Origin: an uncultured Rhizobium sp.
GTDB taxonomy: Bacteria > Pseudomonadota > Alphaproteobacteria > Rhizobiales > Rhizobiaceae
Assembly: GCA_945952315.1 (NCBI GenBank)
Contig: CAMFIE010000005.1
Coordinates: forward strand, 62,001 to 126,000
Length of the DNA: 64,000 bases
Reading direction: 5' to 3'
Part shown: in pieces, positions 12,252 to 21,361 of the stretch
Numbering within the stretch: position 1 is the stretch's first letter
Layout of the letters: every line of letters begins with the position of its first letter
Made by a program: the position numbers and the translations under genes
Notes under the pieces: generated by a model
What the model saw: only the letters and a program-made list of their open reading frames with translations
What the model was told of the DNA's origin: nothing
Database searches by the model: none

Positions 12252-13394
12252 TCAGGGCGCGGGTCGGCTGAAATTGTCGACCCGACCTGCCGGAGCATCG
12301 GAAAGCGGCAGCGTAAAGGCGGCGGGATTTGCCGCAAGGGCATTGCCGCTTTCCCCCAGCAATTGCGAACCGCCATCAAGGGCAGGATCGGCAAGGCTGA
12401 TCGGCGGCGTGCGCACGGGCGGTCCCTTGGCAATCGCCTGCGCCGCTCCGGCCCCGGTCTTGCCGGTTTCCGGAATGCCATCGCTGTTCAACCGGGCAAG
12501 GCCGTCCGGCACGATCAGCTCGCCCAGCATCTTGCGCAGCGGCTTTTCGGCATAGAAAGCCATCTTGCGCTTGCCTGCGGCCGTCATGTTGATGCCATCG
12601 GATGTGCGAAGCCGGACCGGCAGGCCGTTGATATCCGATCCGGTCAGCACGAATTTGCCGGTCTCATCCACGAACCCATCCCAGATATCGACGAATTCCC
12701 CTTGCGCCCGTGCGGTTTCTGCCCGGTAGATGGTGTTGAACTGGGTGGCCGCTGCCGATGTGTTGGCCGCCTTGAACGAGGGAAGCCCGACCCAGAGCAA
12801 CGGCGTCTTGTGATCGGCCGCAACCTTGATCAGGCCGGAAACGCGGGCGGTGTAGGCCGCATTCCATTCCGGTGTATCGACCTTGATCTTGGCCTCGCCG
12901 CTCTTGATCTGCTGCCGGTCATTGGCGCCGACCATCACCACGAGGGCCGCCGGTTTCACATCATCGAGATAGCCGGAAAGCTTGTCCGGCCAGTTGAAGT
13001 AATCATCGCGCACCAGACCGGAGGCGGTGTTTGCGCGGCCCTCGATCAGCGTTGCGGCATCCTGCGCAAAGGCATCCTGAAGCCCTTCGGCAAGGCCTGC
13101 GGCCAGAAAATCGCCGATCACCAGCACGCGTCGGGCATTGGGGTTCTTCGCAACCGCATCCTTCCTGGTGGTCAGCGTCGTGACACTGTTGCCCGTGCGA
13201 CGCGGCTTTTTCTTGGTCGGGACCTTCACCACATCCGGTTGTTTCGGCTGAACGCCGAACAGGATCTGCAAGAGCGTGCGGCGCGGCTTCGGCGCTGCTT
13301 CCTGCGCATGGCTCTCACCCGCCAGCGCGACGCCAAGCGCCAGCACCACAAGCGTGGTCTTGCGGAAAGCAGCCGGACGTGAGCTTTCGGTCAT
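12252..13394 (-). CDS. Periplasmic SGNH-fold protein, DUF459 family
   Basis: The 380-residue protein begins with a signal peptide (residues 1 to about 30, ending GESHA) and carries the DUF459 version of the SGNH hydrolase fold. Three blocks are recognisable: VLVIGDF (G94-F96), VGAND with Asn158, and SDGIN (Asp266-Asn269). The position normally held by the nucleophile Ser of GDS is Phe96, and the catalytic His of the last block is Asn269. If the alignment is right this is not a classical esterase. The C-terminal 90 residues are low-complexity. ATG 13394 is preferred over GTG 13424. It lies beside a transglycosylase gene, so a cell-wall role is plausible. Confidence 0.75.
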   Translation of the reverse strand: MTESSRPAAFRKTTLVVLALGVALAGESHAQEAAPKPRRTLLQILFGVQPKQPDVVKVPTKKKPRRTGNSVTTLTTRKDAVAKNPNARRVLVIGDFLAAGLAEGLQDAFAQDAATLIEGRANTASGLVRDDYFNWPDKLSGYLDDVKPAALVVMVGANDRQQIKSGEAKIKVDTPEWNAAYTARVSGLIKVAADHKTPLLWVGLPSFKAANTSAAATQFNTIYRAETARAQGEFVDIWDGFVDETGKFVLTGSDINGLPVRLRTSDGINMTAAGKRKMAFYAEKPLRKMLGELIVPDGLARLNSDGIPETGKTGAGAAQAIAKGPPVRTPPISLADPALDGGSQLLGESGNALAANPAAFTLPLSDAPAGRVDNFSRPAP

Positions 13395-13517
13395 GGCACC
13401 CTGCGGACAGTGAAAGGGAGGCACCGTTTCGCGCTTCCCGTGTATTGGTCCATTATAGAACGAACCTGATCCGTTGAAAGCACGGATCGGGGCGCAGGCG
13501 CATTTTGCCCGGAATTC

Positions 13518-14738
13518 TTATTGCCGCAGCGCGTTCAGCAATTGCATCGAGGGTTCGCCATCCGGCTGCAGACCGAGGCGCTGCTGGATCGTGGCAATCG
13601 CCGCCTTCGAGCCGGAGCCGAACTTGCCGTCGATTTCGCCGGAATAGTAGCCGAGCTCCTTCATCCGCGATTGCAGCTCGAACTTCTCCTTGATGCCGAG
13701 CGAGCCTTCCGGCCGTGGCCAGGCCTGCCGCATGCCGGGATATCCGGCGATTTCGTCGGCAAGCAGGCCGACGGCAAGCGCATAGGTATCGGCGGCATTG
13801 TATTTTTTCAGAACGAAGAAGTTCTTGGTCATCAGGAAGCCTGGGCCGTCCGGTCCTGCGGGCATCTTCAGCATGGCGCGCTCGCCGGGGTTCTTGAACC
13901 CCTTGCCATTCGGCCGGGTAAAGCCAAGCTGTGCCCACTGGCCGATGGTGAGCGTCTTGCCGCGATAGGCGGCTCCGCCCGGCGGCACGGCGATCTCGTA
14001 TCCCCAGGTCTTGCCGGGCGTCCAGCCGTTCTTCATCAGCAGATTGGCGGAGGTTGCGAGCGCATCCGGAACCGATTTCCAGATATTGCGATGGCCATCA
14101 CCATCAGCGTCAAACCCGTAAAGCAGGTAGCTGGTCGGAATGAACTGCGTATGCCCCATCGCGCCTGCCCAGGAGCCTTTCAGATCCTGTGCGGGAATAT
14201 CGCCCGATTGCACGATCTTCAGCGCGGCAATCAGCTGTGTGCGGGCAAATTTCGCGCGCTTGGCATCGATATAGGCAAGGGTTGCCAGCGCGCGTGGCAC
14301 ATTGTGCAGCCGCTCTTCATTCTCAAGGATCTGGCCATAGTTGGATTCCATCGACCAGATGGCGAGCAGGATATGCTTGTCCACGCCGAAATGCCTTTCG
14401 ATGGCATTCAGCATCGGTCCGTAATTCTTCAGCATCTGCTGGCCGATGCGCACCGTATAGGGGTTCACATGGTTATCCATGTAATCCCAGACCTTGGTGT
14501 GGAATTCGGGCTGGAAGCCTGCCTTTTTCAGCACGTCCGGGTCCGGCTCGCTGACACCGGCAAAGGCGGCGCGATAGGTGGCCTTGGTGATGCCCGCCTG
14601 GGCCGCGACCGGATAGAATTTTGCAATCCAGTTGCGAAAACCCTCATCCGCCCGTGCGGGCGCGGCCTGCAACAGGCTGGCAGCCAGGGCAACCGGCAGG
14701 AAAACGCGGGTGAGCAGGGGGCGGATCGGCAGGGTCAT
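13518..14738 (-). CDS. Lytic murein transglycosylase, MltB family, with peptidoglycan-binding domain
   Basis: A 406-residue exported enzyme that cuts the glycan chain of peptidoglycan to give 1,6-anhydro-muramoyl ends. A signal peptide ends near residue 30 (APARA). The SLT_2 catalytic domain covers about 32-335 with Glu131 in SMESNYG as the catalytic acid and the GAMGHTQFIP motif. A PG_binding_1 domain lies at about 345-405. There is no lipobox, so it is probably soluble in the periplasm. It is transcribed in the same direction as the downstream DUF459 gene with about 120 bases between. Confidence 0.92.
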   Translation of the reverse strand: MTLPIRPLLTRVFLPVALAASLLQAAPARADEGFRNWIAKFYPVAAQAGITKATYRAAFAGVSEPDPDVLKKAGFQPEFHTKVWDYMDNHVNPYTVRIGQQMLKNYGPMLNAIERHFGVDKHILLAIWSMESNYGQILENEERLHNVPRALATLAYIDAKRAKFARTQLIAALKIVQSGDIPAQDLKGSWAGAMGHTQFIPTSYLLYGFDADGDGHRNIWKSVPDALATSANLLMKNGWTPGKTWGYEIAVPPGGAAYRGKTLTIGQWAQLGFTRPNGKGFKNPGERAMLKMPAGPDGPGFLMTKNFFVLKKYNAADTYALAVGLLADEIAGYPGMRQAWPRPEGSLGIKEKFELQSRMKELGYYSGEIDGKFGSGSKAAIATIQQRLGLQPDGEPSMQLLNALRQ

Positions 14739-14959
14739 CTCGGAAGTCCCGTCTTTCTGGCCTCAGGCGAGGCGAAATACTGGTCACGGGCGGGCAAACG
14801 GCCCGCAGCATGCGGCAAGACTAGACAAAGAGTATCAACAAAATCTTTACCATATTCCCCGGGCTTTGCCATTCTTTTGCAAAAAAGTAGTCTTTCAAGC
14901 GTAGTGCACCTCGGGAAAGGCATGATTTGCCTTGGTTCAGAGGCCTATGGAGGCACGTT

Positions 14960-15850
14960 TTGGGACAGCATCGTAAAGTTCGTAAGGCAGTATTTCCCGT
15001 CGCGGGTCTCGGCACCCGTTTCCTTCCCGCCACCAAGGCGGTTCCGAAGGAAATGCTGACGGTGGTCGACAAGCCGGTCATCCAGTATGTGGTGGACGAA
15101 GCGCTGGAAGCGGGTGTGGAACACCTCGTTTTCGTGACCGGCCGTTCCAAGGCGGTGATCGAGGACTATTTCGACATTCAGTTCGAGCTGGAACAGACGC
15201 TGAAAGAGCGCAACAAGAAGGCCGAGCTGACGCTGCTTTCCGGCATTCTGCCGAAGGCGGGCATGGCAAGCTTTACCCGCCAGCAGGAGCCGCTCGGTCT
15301 TGGCCATGCGGTCTGGTGCGCGCGCGATATCGTCGGCGACGAGCCTTTTGCCCTGCTTCTGCCCGACATGATCATGCGCGGCGAAAAGGGCTGCATGAAG
15401 GGCATGATGGACCTCTACAACAAGGCGGGTGGCAACGTCATCGCGGTTGAGGAATGCCATCCGGACCACGCCCACAAATACGGCATCGTCGGCGTGGGCG
15501 AGGCGATCGGCGAAGGCTTCCGCATCACCGGCATGGTGGAAAAGCCGGCGAAGGGCACCGCGCCCTCGAATTTCTTCATCAATGGCCGCTACATCCTGCA
15601 GCCGGAAATCTTCAAAATTCTTGAAACGCAGGAGCGCGGCGCGGGCAACGAGATCCAGCTCACCGACGGCATGCTGAAGCTTCTGAAGGATCAGGCTTTT
15701 TCGGGCTATCACTTCAAGGGCGAGACCTTTGATTGCGGCGCCAAGGATGGTTTCATCCTCGCAAATGTTGCCTTCGCGCTGGAGCGGGCCGATATCCGCC
15801 CGACGGTGGAAGAGCCGCTGAAGGCGCTGCTTGCGGCCCTCAAGGCCTGA
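14960..15850 (+). CDS. galU: UTP--glucose-1-phosphate uridylyltransferase
   Basis: The 296-residue enzyme makes UDP-glucose, the donor for exopolysaccharide, LPS and trehalose synthesis. The nucleotidyltransferase signature [16 protein letters not shown] lies at the N-terminus, followed by [11 protein letters not shown] and the PDMI metal-binding region. The start is taken as TTG at 14960 because GGAGG (14949-14953) sits six bases upstream and this gives the usual N-terminus [13 protein letters not shown] longer frame from 14927 would include the Shine-Dalgarno sequence. The TTG start may limit expression. A hairpin terminator follows. Confidence 0.95.
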   Translation: MGQHRKVRKAVFPVAGLGTRFLPATKAVPKEMLTVVDKPVIQYVVDEALEAGVEHLVFVTGRSKAVIEDYFDIQFELEQTLKERNKKAELTLLSGILPKAGMASFTRQQEPLGLGHAVWCARDIVGDEPFALLLPDMIMRGEKGCMKGMMDLYNKAGGNVIAVEECHPDHAHKYGIVGVGEAIGEGFRITGMVEKPAKGTAPSNFFINGRYILQPEIFKILETQERGAGNEIQLTDGMLKLLKDQAFSGYHFKGETFDCGAKDGFILANVAFALERADIRPTVEEPLKALLAALKA

Positions 15851-15869
15851 AACATCAGGATCGGAAAGA

Positions 15870-15900
15870 AAAGGGGCCGTCCTTCTGGGCGGCCTTTTTG
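15870..15900 (+). terminator. Terminator after galU
   Basis: GGCCGTCC pairs with GGGCGGCC (one G-U pair) around a short loop and is followed by five T. It separates galU from the convergent outer-membrane protein gene. Confidence 0.75.
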
Positions 15901-15901
15901 T

Positions 15902-17365
15902 TTATCGCTTCAGCGTCAGGCCGACGCCTGCGCGCAGCACATCCGTGGAGGAACCGTTTTCCGGCGATGTCCGCTCCCAGCCGAGATTGCCGGTGAGATC
16001 GAGCGTGCGGGTGAGGCCGTAGCTCAGCGACGCGGTCGCCGTTGTCACGCTTTCGCGGGTGCCGGACGGTTCATAGGAGCGCCAGGACTGGGTGGCGGCA
16101 AGCTTTGCCACCATATTGTCGAACATCTGCTGGGCGACTTCGGCCGAGAGCGTGCGGTTGAGATAGCCGGACTGGCCTGCCGAGACCGAGGGTTCGACGC
16201 TGGTCTTCAGGCCAAGCGTCACATCCGTGCCGCGCCGGGGCGACCAGACCGCGTTGGCATCGAGCACGAGCGCATTGATGCTGGCGAGACGCGCATCGGC
16301 AAAGCTGACGGTGCGGTAGCCCGCGCCCACTTCACCCTTCAGCTTGTCGCCAAGATCGATTTCCACACCCGCCTTGCCCGCATAGGAGGTCATGTCCCGT
16401 TCGTAGCCTGCGCTGTCCGCCGAAAGGTCATAGACCGTGCGACTGGCCGAGGCTTCGAGGAAGGGAATGAGCGCGGGCGAGATTTCGTAACCCACGCGCA
16501 GGCGCCCGCCATAGGTGTTGCGGTTGCGGTCTTCGAGCGAAAGGGCCGACCCGTCCGACATCGTCACATCCGAATAGCTGGTGCGGGAAAGATCGACGGC
16601 GGCAAGGCCGCGGATCAGGCCGAAATCCCGCTCGATCGATGCGCCGCCGGTAAAGGTCGAGACATTCGACTGGTCGATGGCATTCAGCACCGCATTCGGA
16701 TCGGTGGCACTTTCTCGGGTCAGCGCATAGCCGCCGGTGATATGGGCCACCGTCTGGTCGGAAAGATCAAGCCTCAGATCGGCATTGATATTGGCGGAAG
16801 GCTTGACCTGCCCCTCGCCGGAGAGATTGCGCTGGTAAACGCCTTCGCCGGAGATCGTCAGCTGATGCAGCGACCAGTCAGAGGTTAGCGTGCCCTTGAG
16901 ATCGGTTTCGAGATAGGAACGGCTGGAGCTGGTACCGGCGGACGAGGTCTTTTCCATCCCGACCGACTGGGTGAGCGAGGGCCGCAGAATGAAGCTGCCC
17001 AGCCGGATGCCCGGCGTTTCGCCCACCGGGCGGATCGCGGGACGCAGTCCGTCCAGCGTGCCTTCACGCATGTTCTGGCGGCCAAAACTTGTGTCCTCCG
17101 CCGTATCATCCAGCGTATCGAGGCCGCTCAGCTTGGTTGCGCGCGCATTCAACGGGCCGGTATCGGCAGGGAGTGTCTTCTTCGGCACCACGACCATCGG
17201 ATCGGTCACGGTCGTGCCATCGGTGGTCGCAGGGGTTCCGGAATAATCGGCAGGCAGCGTCTGGGCACGGGCGGCGGACGCGAAGACGCAAAGCGCCAGC
17301 CCTGCCGAAAGGCAGGTGCTGCTGACAAGGCGCAAGCTGCGCTGCATGGTGCCGGAAAGCGTCAT
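15902..17365 (-). CDS. Outer-membrane beta-barrel protein
   Basis: A 487-residue protein with a signal peptide (cleavage near ASAARA, residue 34) and a Thr/Asp/Pro-rich linker. A long C-terminal region of alternating short amphipathic strands follows (such as LRLDLSDQTVAHITGGYAL), ending LRAGVGLTLKR. This pattern is that of a rhizobial outer-membrane barrel of roughly 350 residues; the C-terminal residue is Arg rather than the common Phe. No enzyme motif is visible. It is convergent with galU and divergent from kdsD, so an envelope role fits, but its transport or structural function is unknown. Confidence 0.75.
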   Translation of the reverse strand: MTLSGTMQRSLRLVSSTCLSAGLALCVFASAARAQTLPADYSGTPATTDGTTVTDPMVVVPKKTLPADTGPLNARATKLSGLDTLDDTAEDTSFGRQNMREGTLDGLRPAIRPVGETPGIRLGSFILRPSLTQSVGMEKTSSAGTSSSRSYLETDLKGTLTSDWSLHQLTISGEGVYQRNLSGEGQVKPSANINADLRLDLSDQTVAHITGGYALTRESATDPNAVLNAIDQSNVSTFTGGASIERDFGLIRGLAAVDLSRTSYSDVTMSDGSALSLEDRNRNTYGGRLRVGYEISPALIPFLEASASRTVYDLSADSAGYERDMTSYAGKAGVEIDLGDKLKGEVGAGYRTVSFADARLASINALVLDANAVWSPRRGTDVTLGLKTSVEPSVSAGQSGYLNRTLSAEVAQQMFDNMVAKLAATQSWRSYEPSGTRESVTTATASLSYGLTRTLDLTGNLGWERTSPENGSSTDVLRAGVGLTLKR

Positions 17366-17551
17366 TCTCGAACCAGCCTGAAGAGCCGAAATGGTTACCT
17401 ATCACTAAAGCCTTGTGGTTAATGGATCGTTTACCGCAGCGCTTCGCGGGGCCTCGAACCAGCCACAGGGCCTGAAAAAGCGTTGATTCCGGTGCTTATT
17501 TCCCAAGGCCCGGTTGGACAGATGGCGTGGAAAGCGCTAACGCTCTCGGCC

Positions 17552-18547
17552 ATGAGCACGAGCCAACTTTCTCCCGAAACCGCAGGCGCTGCCGCATCGG
17601 CGCTTCGCACCGTCGAAACCGAGCGCGCGGGTCTTGCCTCGCTGGAACGCGCCCTTGCCGGGCCGTTGGCCGAGCCTTTTGCCCGTGCTGTCGATGCGAT
17701 CTTCCGCGCCTCCGGCCGGGTGATCGTCACAGGTGTCGGCAAGAGCGGCCATATCGGCTCGAAAATTGCTGCGACCTTTGCCTCGACCGGCACGCCCGCC
17801 TTCTTCGTGCATCCGGCGGAAGCCAATCACGGTGATCTCGGCATGATCGCCCGCGATGACGTGATCATTGCCATGTCCTGGAGCGGCGAGAGCACCGAGC
17901 TGCAGGGCATCATCACCTATTCCCGCCGTTTCTCCATTCCGCTGATCGCGCTCACTTCCGGCGAGCATTCGACGCTGGCGCGCGAAAGCGATGTGGTGCT
18001 GCTTCTGCCGAAGGAGCAGGAGGCCTGTCCGCACGGGCTCGCGCCGACCACCTCGACGCTGATGCAGCTTGCGCTTGGCGATGCGCTGGCGGTGGCCCTG
18101 CTCGAAACGCGCGGCTTTACGGCCATGGATTTCCGCACCTTCCATCCGGGTGGGAAACTCGGCGCGAGCCTCACCCATGTCGGCGACATCATGCACCGGG
18201 GCGAAGAGATGCCGCTGGTCAGCGAAGGCACGAGCCTTCAGGAAGCGGTGACGATCCTGTCGCAGAAGCGCTTCGGCTGCGTTGGCATCAAGGGCAGCGA
18301 TGGCACGCTCACCGGCATCATCACCGATGGCGACATTGCCCGCAACATCGGCCGCAATCTCGGCGGATTGTCCGTGGACGAGATCATGACCCGCAATCCG
18401 AAGACGGTGAAGCCCACGGCGCTTGCAACGGCAGCCATGGCCATTCTCAACCAGCACAATATTTCCGCGCTGATGGTGATCGACGATCAGAACCACCCGG
18501 TCGGCGTCGTGCATTTCCACGATCTGCTGCGGATCGGGGTGGCCTGA
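17552..18547 (+). CDS. kdsD: Arabinose-5-phosphate isomerase, KpsF/GutQ family
   Basis: The product converts ribulose-5-phosphate to arabinose-5-phosphate, the first step of Kdo synthesis for LPS. A sugar-isomerase (SIS) domain covers the N-terminal half with VTGVGKSGHIG and SWSGEST motifs, and two CBS domains cover the C-terminal third. The ATG at 17552 gives 331 residues, close to the usual 320-330. An ATG at 17522 or a TTG at 17483 is possible, and none of the three has a convincing Shine-Dalgarno sequence. The stop codon lies within a hairpin shared with the convergent nfeD-like gene. Confidence 0.92.
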   Translation: MSTSQLSPETAGAAASALRTVETERAGLASLERALAGPLAEPFARAVDAIFRASGRVIVTGVGKSGHIGSKIAATFASTGTPAFFVHPAEANHGDLGMIARDDVIIAMSWSGESTELQGIITYSRRFSIPLIALTSGEHSTLARESDVVLLLPKEQEACPHGLAPTTSTLMQLALGDALAVALLETRGFTAMDFRTFHPGGKLGASLTHVGDIMHRGEEMPLVSEGTSLQEAVTILSQKRFGCVGIKGSDGTLTGIITDGDIARNIGRNLGGLSVDEIMTRNPKTVKPTALATAAMAILNQHNISALMVIDDQNHPVGVVHFHDLLRIGVA

Positions 18548-18562
18548 TACCGGTCAGGCCTT
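18541..18562. terminator. Compact dyad spanning both stop codons of convergent genes
   Basis: GGCCTGA (18541-18547) and TCAGGCC (18554-18560) form a perfect 7-bp dyad. It contains the stop codons of both kdsD and the NfeD gene. It could act as a minimal bidirectional terminator, though the T tract is poor. Confidence 0.55.
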
Positions 18563-19012
18563 CTCGACCAGAAGCACGGAGCCATCGACGCCGCTGATCC
18601 GCACGCGCGATCCGGCGGGCATGTCTTCTCCGCGTACCGGCCAGAAACTGTCATCCACCTTCAGGCGGCCGCGGCCATCCACCACCGGTTCGCCGAGCGT
18701 GCCGATGCGGCCGACAAGCGTTGCGCCGCGCTGGTTGAGCAGCGGTTCGTCGCTGTGCCTGTCGGCCTGCGCATAGAAGCGGCGGCCGGCGAGCACGAAG
18801 ACCACCGAGAGCGCGGCGAAGACCACCAGTTGCACTTCCCATTGCCAGAAACCGGCACCCCAGACCGCAAGCGACAGCGCGCCGACGGCAATCGCTGCCA
18901 GCCCCACCCAGACAAGGAACACGCCCGGCACGACAATTTCAGCGCCGAGCAGCACCATGCCGAGGATCCACCAGCTCCAGGGGCCGACTTCCTGCAGGAT
19001 CACGCCGATCAT
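18554..19012 (-). CDS. NfeD-family membrane protein
   Basis: A 152-residue protein with two or three N-terminal membrane helices (about residues 10-75) and a C-terminal OB-fold domain (about 90-152), the layout of short NfeD proteins. These partner SPFH/stomatin proteins in the inner membrane, and the gene lies immediately downstream of one, as expected. The start is ATG at 19012; a TTG codon just before it (19015) abuts the upstream stop, so translation is probably coupled. The precise function of NfeD/SPFH pairs is not settled. Confidence 0.85.
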   Translation of the reverse strand: MIGVILQEVGPWSWWILGMVLLGAEIVVPGVFLVWVGLAAIAVGALSLAVWGAGFWQWEVQLVVFAALSVVFVLAGRRFYAQADRHSDEPLLNQRGATLVGRIGTLGEPVVDGRGRLKVDDSFWPVRGEDMPAGSRVRISGVDGSVLLVEKA

Positions 19013-19015
19013 CAA

Positions 19016-20071
19016 TCAACCCTCGTCCGTCGCAGTGCCGGGGGCGGGCACGACAATGGTGGTCGCCTCCGGCTGTTGCGAAGCCTGCGGGCGAACCGAA
19101 GGCGTGCTGCGGGCACCGGTGCCGCGCTGGGGAGCGGGAGTGGACGGCGAGGCGGGGCCATTGCCGAACACTTCCTTGGCAATCGCGCCGATACCACCGA
19201 GCGAGCCGATCAGCGAGGAGGCTTCCATCGGCATCAGCACGATCTTGGCATTGTTCGCCCGGCCGATCGAGCCAAGGGCTTCCGTGTATTTCTGGGCAAC
19301 GAAGTAGTTGATTGCCTGCACGTCACCGGCGGCAATGGCTTCGGAGACCATGCGGGTCGCTTTGGCTTCGGCTTCGGCCAGACGCTCGCGGGCTTCGGCA
19401 TCGCGGAAGGCGGCTTCGCGCTCGCCTTCGGCCTGAAGGATGGCGGCCTGCTTGGCACCTTCGGCACGCAGGATCTGCGCATTGCGCGAGCCTTCGGCTT
19501 CCAGCACCTGCGCGCGCTTCTCGCGCTCGGCCTTCATCTGCCGCGCCATGGCATCGACCAGATCCTTCGGCGGCTGGATATCCTTGATCTCGACGCGGGT
19601 AACCTTGATGCCCCAGGGCCCGACGGCATCATCCACCACCCGCAGCAGCTTCTCGTTGATCACTTCGCGGTTGGAGAGCAGTTCGTCCAGATCCATCGAA
19701 CCCATCACCGAGCGGATATTGGTCATGGTGAGGTTGAGCACCGCCACTTCGAGATTGGAAACCTGATAGGCGGCCTGCGCCGGGTTCAGCACCTGGAAGA
19801 AGGCAACCGCATCGGCAGACACCGAGGCATTGTCCTTGGTGATCACTTCCTGGGTGGGAACGGCGAGCACCTGTTCCATGATGTTCATCTTCGCGCCGAT
19901 GCGCTCGATGAAGGGGGTGATGACGTTGAGGCCGGGCTGCAACGTGCGCGTATAGCGCCCGAAGCGCTCGATCGTGTAGAGATAGCCCTGCGGTACGGTC
20001 TTCACACCCGCAAACAGCACGAGAATGACCAGCACCACCAGTGCGATCACAGCAATATCAAATCCGGTCAT
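19016..20071 (-). CDS. SPFH/band-7 (stomatin-like) membrane protein
   Basis: A 351-residue protein with one N-terminal membrane helix (about 5-25), a band-7 domain (about 30-200) and a long Ala/Glu/Arg-rich coiled coil (about 180-260, for example EAEARERLAEAEAK). A Pro/Ser/Thr-rich tail completes it. This is the QmcA/stomatin type that forms large membrane oligomers. ATG 20071 has GGGGAT upstream; the frame also offers GTG 20083. It is the first gene of a two-gene unit with the NfeD gene. Confidence 0.9.
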   Translation of the reverse strand: MTGFDIAVIALVVLVILVLFAGVKTVPQGYLYTIERFGRYTRTLQPGLNVITPFIERIGAKMNIMEQVLAVPTQEVITKDNASVSADAVAFFQVLNPAQAAYQVSNLEVAVLNLTMTNIRSVMGSMDLDELLSNREVINEKLLRVVDDAVGPWGIKVTRVEIKDIQPPKDLVDAMARQMKAEREKRAQVLEAEGSRNAQILRAEGAKQAAILQAEGEREAAFRDAEARERLAEAEAKATRMVSEAIAAGDVQAINYFVAQKYTEALGSIGRANNAKIVLMPMEASSLIGSLGGIGAIAKEVFGNGPASPSTPAPQRGTGARSTPSVRPQASQQPEATTIVVPAPGTATDEG

Positions 20072-20189
20072 GGATATCCCCACTCAAGAAGTGCCGATGG
20101 CCGGGCAAATCAGCCCGGTCTCGACAAACAACTGGAGGTTCGCCCGCCGCTTTGCAAGAGCGGGGCGGGAAATAGGGTAAAATTCCGGA

Positions 20190-21224
20190 TCAGGCCCAGC
20201 CGGAAAGCTCGCGCCGCACGACGTTTTCGAGCACGCGCATGCCTTCGTCGCTGTCGTTGAGGCAGGGGATATGGGTGAACTTCTCGCCGCCATGATGGTG
20301 GAAGATCTCGCCCGCTTCGCCTGCGATTTCCTCCAGCGTTTCCAGACAGTCGGAAACGAAGCCCGGATTCATGATCGCGACCTTCTTGATGCCGCGGCCG
20401 GGCAGCGCCTCCATGGTCTTGTCCGTATAGGGCTGCAGCCATTCCTCCGGCCCGAAGCGCGACTGGAAGGTGACCATCAGCTTGTCCTTCGGCAGGTTCA
20501 GCCGCTCGCGCAGCAGCCGCGCCGTCTTCATGCACTGACAGTGATAGGGGTCGCCCTTCTTGAAATAGCTCTGCGGAATGCCGTGGAACGAGGTGATCAG
20601 AAGGTCCGGCTGCCAGTCGAGCGTGGCGAGATGGGCCTCGACCGATTTCGCCAGCGCATCGATATAGACCGGGTCATCGTGATAGGGCGGCACGGTGCGC
20701 AGCGCCGGCTGCCAGCGCATCTTCAAAAGCGCCTCGAAAGCCTTGTCATTGACGGTCGCGGTGGTGGCCGCCGCATATTGCGGATAGAGCGGGAAGAGCA
20801 CGATCTTTTCGCAGCCTTGAGCCTTCAGTGCATCGATGCGCGAGGCAATCGAAGGCTGGCCATAGCGCATGCCCCAGTCCACCACCACATTCGGCAGGTC
20901 TTTGAGGCGCTCCACCATCTTTTCCGCCTGGCTGCGGGTATAGGTGCGCAGATAGCTTTCGTTGAGGTCCTTGTTCCAGATCTCCTCGTAGGCCTTGCCC
21001 ACCTTCTGCGGGCGGCGGTTCAGCACGATGCCGAACAGGATCGGATACCAGAACAGCCGCGACCACTCGATCACGCGGCGGTCCATCAGAAATTCCTTCA
21101 GGTAGCGGCGCATGGAGGTGTAATCCGTGCCATCCGGCGTGCCGAGATTGACGAGCAGAACGCCCACCTTTCCGAATTTCACCGGGGGATGGTCTGCGGG
21201 CAGGGTGGCGAGATCAGCGGACAT
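20190..21224 (-). CDS. hemH: Ferrochelatase
   Basis: The 344-residue enzyme inserts Fe2+ into protoporphyrin IX, the last step of haem synthesis. Family marks are LLVNLGTPDG at the N-terminus, FPLYPQYAAATTAT in the middle, TSFHGIPQSYFKKGDPY carrying the conserved active-site His, and NPGFVSDCLETLEE near the end. AGAGAG precedes the ATG. The next gene in the same direction starts about 120 bases downstream, and an upstream terminator separates hemH from the 5'-nucleotidase gene. Confidence 0.96.
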   Translation of the reverse strand: MSADLATLPADHPPVKFGKVGVLLVNLGTPDGTDYTSMRRYLKEFLMDRRVIEWSRLFWYPILFGIVLNRRPQKVGKAYEEIWNKDLNESYLRTYTRSQAEKMVERLKDLPNVVVDWGMRYGQPSIASRIDALKAQGCEKIVLFPLYPQYAAATTATVNDKAFEALLKMRWQPALRTVPPYHDDPVYIDALAKSVEAHLATLDWQPDLLITSFHGIPQSYFKKGDPYHCQCMKTARLLRERLNLPKDKLMVTFQSRFGPEEWLQPYTDKTMEALPGRGIKKVAIMNPGFVSDCLETLEEIAGEAGEIFHHHGGEKFTHIPCLNDSDEGMRVLENVVRRELSGWA

Positions 21225-21304
21225 GCAACTCTCTTTTCAAGGCTCTTGGATCTGAGGCACAGCCAATATAGGCGCAACGCCCTGTTCGAAAAGTCTTCTT
21301 CCAC

Positions 21305-21336
21305 GAAAAACCGGCCCGGAACAATCCGGACCGGTT
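21305..21336 (-). terminator. Terminator of the 5'-nucleotidase gene
   Basis: On the minus strand AACCGGTCCGG pairs with CCGGGCCGGTT (one mismatch) around ATTGTT and runs into a short T tract. Confidence 0.75.
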
Positions 21337-21361
21337 CTTTTGCCGGGTTTTATCGCCGCAC

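Noticed and set aside
17447..17460. A possible tRNA T-loop (CCTCGAACC)
   Set aside because: No acceptor, anticodon or D-arm pairing could be built around it; no tRNA gene was found anywhere in the window.
18755..20260. A 501-codon plus-strand frame over the NfeD and SPFH genes
   Set aside because: Low-complexity Arg/His/Gly composition and opposite to two well-supported genes.
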